Below are positions 31,811-34,707 of a stretch of DNA of 34,707 bases, one piece after another (the first letter of the stretch is position 1; the number at the start of each line of letters is the position of its first letter). A model generated the notes under the pieces. That model was not told where the DNA came from. It made no database searches and worked only from the letters and a program-made list of their open reading frames with translations. Source of the DNA: a virus; the IMG/VR virus record IMGVR_UViG_3300025781_000029, positions 1 to 34,707 of that record; one strand, 5' to 3'. The position numbers and the translations under genes are program-made.

Positions 31811-32740
31811 TCATAAGACGTACTGCCCTCGGAACACTGGACGACCGTTAATCAGTTCGCAGAGTTCTGGGGGCATCATTATACCCTCTTCATCAAATGT
31901 AAGAATGGCAAACCCCTGCTGCGCTCTAGACGGTGCTCCTTCTGTGTATTGGAACTGGGGACCATGTGGATCGGCAAGAGTGCCAGTTTCTACGCCCCAG
32001 CGGGATCCACGACGATCTCGGACAGCAGTGACCTGTAATTGGTGGGTGTGGCCCGTAACCATGCTAATTCCCGCGTGTTGGGAAGAGTTATAGGCCGAAT
32101 GGATCCCTGATCGGAAACGATGGCGTATTTCTGTCCCGTTGATTTCAAACCCCCACGCAAATTCCCAGTCTGTGAAGTGTTCCGCCAAGGACATGATGTA
32201 TCCGTCGAGTTCTCCTGCGTTTGAGGCAATGTATGTGTCAATTCTAATGTCGTGGTTTCCCATGGTCCACAGACGGTGACGGGTTTTTGGGAGTAGTTTG
32301 AGCCATGCCTTGGCGGTTTCGATTTCTTTTTCAATCTTTGGTGCTCGTGACCCACGGGTCGGTGTGTGCCTTGAGATCCTAGCGCCATCAATGACGTCTC
32401 CGTTGAGGATGATTCCATCTACTTTGATCATCTTACATACTTTAACGAAGGCTTTATAAATCAGCGGTGGGTCACCGTCCCATATGTGGATATCAGATCC
32501 AACGGCCCATACACTTGACGGGATCTCTTTTGAGATCATGCGGGGATACATCCATTGGCCCATAGTCGGGGTGTCTGGCAATCCATCAGGAAACTCTTGG
32601 AACGCCCGTTCGAGACGGCAATCGAATGTCTTGCGAGGAAGGTTAGAGGCTCTTGCCGCGGATGCTATACTTCTTCCACATGCCTCATAGATGCGTAGGG
32701 TTTCAATCATAATCTCTTTTGATAATCTGTACATTGCCAT
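31811..32740 (-). CDS. HTH-metallophosphoesterase (calcineurin-like)
   Basis: A 309-residue two-part protein. Residues about 5-45 form an HTH-like segment (RIYEACGRSIASAARASNLP) similar to DNA-binding resolvase/transposase helices. The rest is a calcineurin-like phosphoesterase with the ordered metal-binding motifs SDIHI, LNGDVIDG, MGNHDIRID and TGHTHQ, and a GVETGTLADP segment. The two metals would be held by D, H, N and H residues of these motifs, all present. Phage enzymes of this type may act on nucleic acids or cyclic nucleotides; the substrate is unknown. ATG 32740 is chosen because GGAGA stands at proper distance; ATGs at 32755 and 32752 lack a ribosome site. It follows a terminator at 32762-32787. 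Confidence 0.85.
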   Translation of the reverse strand: MAMYRLSKEIMIETLRIYEACGRSIASAARASNLPRKTFDCRLERAFQEFPDGLPDTPTMGQWMYPRMISKEIPSSVWAVGSDIHIWDGDPPLIYKAFVKVCKMIKVDGIILNGDVIDGARISRHTPTRGSRAPKIEKEIETAKAWLKLLPKTRHRLWTMGNHDIRIDTYIASNAGELDGYIMSLAEHFTDWEFAWGFEINGTEIRHRFRSGIHSAYNSSQHAGISMVTGHTHQLQVTAVRDRRGSRWGVETGTLADPHGPQFQYTEGAPSRAQQGFAILTFDEEGIMMPPELCELINGRPVFRGQYVL

Positions 32741-32761
32741 AGTGGTCTCCATCATATAGGC

Positions 32762-32787
32762 AAAAAAAAGACTCCCCGAAGGGAGCC
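32762..32787 (-). terminator. rho-independent terminator with UUCG loop
   Basis: On the minus strand GGCTCCC, TTCG, GGGAGTC forms a 7-pair stem (one G-U) with a stable UUCG loop, followed by eight T. It ends the small-gene operon right after the 42-residue gene. Confidence 0.9.
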
Positions 32788-32791
32788 TAAG

Positions 32792-32920
32792 TCATGGGAG
32801 GTGCGCCAAAGGAAGGGACGCATCGATCATCTTACGGAGTTTCTTCACACGCGCAAGGTTATTGTTACGCATGGCGTAAACAAGGGCTACAAATAGTTCT
32901 GCAATGGAAGGGGTTCTCAT
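32792..32920 (-). CDS. 42-residue basic peptide gene
   Basis: A short gene found in the gap before the terminator. ATG 32920 overlaps the stop of the upstream gene as ATGA, and the TGA is five bases before the terminator hairpin. The peptide begins MRTPSIAELFVALVYAMRNN, continues with a basic helix (LARVKKLRKMIDASL) and ends AHLP. An amphipathic, positively charged helix is predicted. Complete use of the space between the overlap and the terminator supports a real gene. The function is unknown. Confidence 0.65.
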   Translation of the reverse strand: MRTPSIAELFVALVYAMRNNNLARVKKLRKMIDASLPLAHLP

Positions 32921-33162
32921 TGTAGGGTCACCTTATGCAATTGGTAATCTGTAAATGGATCTAGATGCCAAACGTTATGAGCAACGAGGGCGCAAGCCTT
33001 TGCATACTCAGAGTTTTGTTGATTACACACATTTCCCACAAAAGCCAAGGCTTCTTCTACGTGTTTAAGGCGCATGAAAGCGAGGCGTAACAGTTCACGA
33101 TCGGGTTCATCTTCATTATTTGCCTTTTCCCGAAGGCGTTCTATTAAGACCTCGCTACTCAT
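32917..33162 (-). CDS. small helical hypothetical protein
   Basis: An 81-residue protein (MSSEVLIERLREKANNEDEP, then LLRLAFMRLKHVEEALAFVG and CALVAHNVWHLDPFTDYQ), mainly helical. I do not recognise a family. The start is ATG 33162, sharing bases with the stop of the HTH gene (TGATG) and preceded by GGAAGG; a GTG one codon earlier is possible. Its stop overlaps the 42-residue gene (ATGA). The chain of overlaps indicates one mRNA for HTH, this gene and the peptide. Confidence 0.7.
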   Translation of the reverse strand: MSSEVLIERLREKANNEDEPDRELLRLAFMRLKHVEEALAFVGNVCNQQNSEYAKACALVAHNVWHLDPFTDYQLHKVTLQ

Positions 33163-33344
33163 CACAATACCTTCCGTGGTAATTTGCCTTGTAATTTAAA
33201 CGCCCGGTGAAGGGCTTGCCGATGGACACCTAGTTCTCTGGCCACTTGTGACATGGTCTTGCCACCGTATATCATTTCAAGAGCGTCATCTAGATATTCG
33301 GTAGTGTATTTATGGCTTGCGCCTTTCTTGCGGCCTCTTGGCAT
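33162..33344 (-). CDS. small HTH DNA-binding protein
   Basis: A 60-residue protein: basic opening MPRGRKKGASHKYTTEYLDD, then a helix-turn-helix of the resolvase/transposase type (MIYGGKTMSQVARELGVHRQ, ALHRAFKLQG). SQVARELGVHRQALHRAF shows the classic pattern with Gly in the turn. It could be a phage transcription regulator or a DNA-binding accessory. The start is ATG 33344 with GGAG at 33354-33351; the frame extends to 33392, but that part would lie across the terminator hairpin. It resembles the N-terminal HTH of the metallophosphoesterase two genes downstream. Confidence 0.8.
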   Translation of the reverse strand: MPRGRKKGASHKYTTEYLDDALEMIYGGKTMSQVARELGVHRQALHRAFKLQGKLPRKVL

Positions 33345-33359
33345 TGTTTTCTCCGTTAT

Positions 33360-33383
33360 AAAAAGGTGGGGGCCGTAGCCCCC
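33360..33383 (-). terminator. rho-independent terminator, GGGGGC stem with UACG loop
   Basis: Minus strand GGGGGC, TACG, GCCCCC followed by ACC and five T. It lies just after the 74-residue gene and before the ribosome site of the HTH gene, so part of the transcripts would end here. The same six-pair stem occurs in two other terminators of the window. Confidence 0.8.
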
Positions 33384-33388
33384 GGTTA

Positions 33389-33613
33389 TCAATCTATTTG
33401 GCAGTAGGCGTCGAGGGCGTCATGCATGTTGTAAAACACTTTATGAAACCACCGAGGATCTGTTGGGTGTAAATCATTTGTTCTAACAAAAAACGCTTCT
33501 GGTGCTTGTTTCCAACCATCCCAACCTGCCTTGCGACGTACTAGGGAAATTTCAAACGTCTTGTTACTTACACCGTCAATCTTTTTTGTCATTAGAACTT
33601 TTGGAAGTGTCAT
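33389..33613 (-). CDS. small hypothetical protein
   Basis: A 74-residue protein with a strand-rich first half (LPKVLMTKKIDGVSNKTFEI, VRRKAGWDGWKQAPEAFFVR) and a helix in FHKVFYNMHDALDAYCQID. I do not recognise a family. It has an AGGAG ribosome site in the leader TAGATAGGAGATTAGAA, similar to that of the next upstream gene (TATAGGAGATTATA), and a consensus promoter (33656-33683) 43 bases upstream. A terminator follows directly. Confidence 0.7.
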   Translation of the reverse strand: MTLPKVLMTKKIDGVSNKTFEISLVRRKAGWDGWKQAPEAFFVRTNDLHPTDPRWFHKVFYNMHDALDAYCQID

Positions 33614-33655
33614 TTCTAATCTCCTATCTAGTCAGGACCGCCCTGAACAAAACCC

Positions 33656-33683
33656 ACTATATACATGGCTCAGATCGTGTCAA
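33656..33683 (-). promoter_or_regulatory. consensus sigma70 promoter
   Basis: Minus strand TTGACA (33683-33678), 16-base spacer, TATAGT (33661-33656). The -35 is perfect and the -10 has one mismatch. It would start transcription near 33649, ahead of the 74-residue gene, and is the best promoter seen in the window. Confidence 0.7.
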
Positions 33684-33696
33684 CAATAAATATCGA

Positions 33697-33972
33697 TCAT
33701 TTAGAATTTTTTTTACGCACCCGTACCTTGAAGGTTTTTTTCGGTTCTTCAAAGTTGTCCATGGCTACAAGGATATCGTGGTACAGGCTTTCATACATAC
33801 GGATTTCTTGTAGTAGATATTCAATCTGTTCAGCCGCAGCCCATTCAAGGGTGGTTTCTTTCGGCCATGTAGATTTACCAGTCTTTGGCGACCGTTCGGA
33901 ATCTTCACACTCTTGGGCTTTTTTGCGTAAGGCGGCCATCAATTCAGATGGGAACATTTCACGGGGTAGCAT
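33697..33972 (-). CDS. small hypothetical protein with basic tail
   Basis: A 91-residue protein: MLPREMFPSELMAALRKKAQ, then a WAAAEQIEYLLQEIRMYESL helix and a very basic C-terminus (EEPKKTFKVRVRKKNSK). The function is not recognised; the tail could bind nucleic acid. AGGAG precedes the ATG at good distance. Upstream lies a pair of TATAAT-containing direct repeats (34004-34062), probable promoters or operators for it. Confidence 0.7.
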   Translation of the reverse strand: MLPREMFPSELMAALRKKAQECEDSERSPKTGKSTWPKETTLEWAAAEQIEYLLQEIRMYESLYHDILVAMDNFEEPKKTFKVRVRKKNSK

Positions 33973-34003
33973 TATAATCTCCTATACGCGAATGAGTATT
34001 AAC

Positions 34004-34062
34004 TGATATTATACGGTTACTCGTATGCGAAAAGTGTCTCTAAGTGATATTATATGGTTACT
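34004..34062 (-). promoter_or_regulatory. paired TATAAT-containing direct repeats
   Basis: On the minus strand AGTAACCATATAATATCA (34062-34045) and AGTAACCGTATAATATCA (34021-34004) are identical except for one base and 41 bases apart. Each contains a perfect TATAAT. Both are bracketed by a direct copy of CATTCGCGT (34078-34070 and 33994-33986). They lie before the 91-residue gene. No TTGACA stands at -35, so an activator or phage-modified polymerase may be needed. Confidence 0.5.
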
Positions 34063-34066
34063 TACT

Positions 34067-34165
34067 TTAACGCGAATGCCATTCTAATTTAATTACGTCA
34101 TCCCACGCTATAAACCATCCGCCGTCATGGGACACAAATTCAAATTTCCAAAAACTAAATTCCAT
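34067..34165 (-). CDS. 32-residue peptide gene
   Basis: ATG 34165 preceded by GAGGGTGAGTG, the same ribosome-site sequence used by two genes upstream. The peptide (MEFSFWKFEFVSHDGGWFIA, then WDDVIKLEWHSR) is aromatic- and Trp-rich and resembles a small beta-sheet protein. The stop TAA lies at the edge of the paired repeats. The common ribosome site and tight spacing support a real gene. Function is unknown. Confidence 0.6.
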   Translation of the reverse strand: MEFSFWKFEFVSHDGGWFIAWDDVIKLEWHSR

Positions 34166-34178
34166 CACTCACCCTCTT

Positions 34179-34292
34179 TCAGTATTTGCGATATCTTGGC
34201 CGTGTACGGCGTGTCCAATTACCAATTCTATTAAATATCCGCCACATCATAGGGTCTCTTATACTTGCGGTTCCTTTGAGTTGAAAACACAT
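34179..34292 (-). CDS. 37-residue basic peptide gene
   Basis: ATG 34292 shares bases with the stop of the upstream gene (TGATG) and has AGGAGGGTGAGTG before it. The peptide starts MCFQLKGTASIRDPMMWRIF and ends in a very basic stretch (RTRPRYRKY). Support is the coupled start and shared ribosome site; no homologue is recognised. An internal MMWRIF start with fewer residues is possible. Confidence 0.5.
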   Translation of the reverse strand: MCFQLKGTASIRDPMMWRIFNRIGNWTRRTRPRYRKY

Positions 34293-34612
34293 CACTCACC
34301 CTCCTTCAGTGCGGCACGGCGTTTCTTTTCTTCCAAAAACAAATCAAGCGGATTGATTGCCGCATTATGCAACCAAGCTGGAAGAACATAACCGTTTTGA
34401 CGGGCATGAATTACGGCGTCAGCAAGAACAAGGCCGCTGTCTATAGCGTAATTTTTCCACGCTATTTGCCTGTCAAGTTCTTCCCGCAACTGTTCAATTA
34501 CGTTCGCGGCTTCTGATCCATCTGGATTTACAGGCACTTGAAGATAAACCAGTTCTTGCCCAATAGTGGCAGTTTCTTCTTCAGTATGTCGCAACCGTTC
34601 AACAATATCCAT
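34292..34612 (-). CDS. Ea22-like protein
   Basis: A 106-residue helical protein starting MDIVERLRHTEEETATIG, the DIVERLR opening common in phage accessory proteins of the Ea22/ead type, with AANVIEQLREELDRQIAWKN as the matching second helix. The C-terminal part (VLPAWLHNAAINPLDLFLEE) is distinct. Role unknown; such genes are variable between related phages. The start is ATG 34612 with AGGAGG seven bases away; a GTG just before it is less likely. The stop overlaps the next start. Confidence 0.75.
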   Translation of the reverse strand: MDIVERLRHTEEETATIGQELVYLQVPVNPDGSEAANVIEQLREELDRQIAWKNYAIDSGLVLADAVIHARQNGYVLPAWLHNAAINPLDLFLEEKKRRAALKEGE

Positions 34613-34615
34613 CAC

Positions 34616-34707
34616 TCACCCTCCTACAATTTTAAATGCATACACACGCAATGAAAATGAACCATCCCCATCCATCTGCCCCGCGCATTGCGGTAACAGC
34701 CGCGCAA
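34616..34707 (-). CDS. truncated gene, C-terminal fragment at window edge
   Basis: An open frame entering from the right edge encodes 29 residues and ends in GSFSLRVYAFKIVGG and TGA. The stop lies at 34616-34618, and the final Gly codons form the AGGAGG ribosome site of the Ea22-like gene. The arrangement repeats the pattern of the next two genes. The family cannot be told from so short a piece. Confidence 0.45.
   Translation of the reverse strand, partial: ARLLPQCAGQMDGDGSFSLRVYAFKIVGG

Noticed and set aside
32741-32755. Earlier ATGs of the metallophosphoesterase
   Set aside because: They lie just after the T tract of the terminator without a ribosome site, while ATG 32740 has GGAGA at proper distance.
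33345-33392. Extended start of the HTH protein
   Set aside because: The added residues would be encoded by the terminator hairpin and T run, and a GGAG site precedes the ATG at 33344.

Overview
The window is most of the structural half of a tailed-phage genome (Caudoviricetes), probably with a short-tailed podovirus virion. The support is a P22/SU10-type set: small and large terminase, a long portal with a C-terminal helical barrel, an HK97-fold coat protein of the Mu gpT type, and gp4/adaptor- and gp10/nozzle-like tail proteins. No tape measure, major tail tube or sheath gene is visible. There is no integrase, repressor, replication gene, tRNA or CRISPR array here. The host cannot be read from the sequence. 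Gene style (thread-like GGTG-repeat fibres, GH108 endolysin, DUF5872/DUF6321-like proteins) resembles uncultured aquatic phages of Gram-negative bacteria; that is inference.

Layout. Almost everything is on the minus strand, so genes are read from right to left. Bases 34707-31811 carry a block of small, tightly overlapping accessory genes: an Ea22-like protein, several tiny ORFs, a small HTH protein and an HTH-metallophosphoesterase. The block has a consensus promoter, a duplicated TATAAT element and rho-independent terminators. Bases 30841-31371 are AT-rich and mostly non-coding, with a 48-base stretch lacking G or C, a perfect palindrome and the start of the only plus-strand gene (MSWNYRV family). 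Bases 30840-19012 hold small terminase, large terminase, portal, two very large KKGG-motif proteins of unknown role, a 66-residue protein, a phage GroES, a probable scaffold and a 182-residue protein, ending at a terminator. Bases 18864-15629 hold decoration protein, coat protein, a beta-rich structural protein and a histidine-rich KKGG-type protein, ending at a second terminator. Bases 15583-1 hold DUF6321-like and DUF5872-like proteins, a virion protein, a gp4-like tail protein, a zinc-ribbon protein, a giant self-processing S74 fibre, a second fibre, the lysis genes (holin and GH108 endolysin), an adaptor, the nozzle and a truncated last gene.

How it fits together. Terminase and portal package DNA into a shell built from coat, decoration and scaffold proteins. 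The phage GroES sits beside the scaffold and may adapt host GroEL for coat folding. The adaptor, gp4-like, nozzle and fibre proteins close the tail, and holin plus endolysin release progeny. The least explained part is the set of Lys-Gly-Gly motif proteins: two giants between portal and GroES plus a His-rich relative downstream of the coat gene. They share short motifs although otherwise unrelated, occupy head-gene positions, and are the best candidate for an undescribed system. Several very small genes (27, 32, 37 and 42 residues) were found by hand-reading the overlaps.
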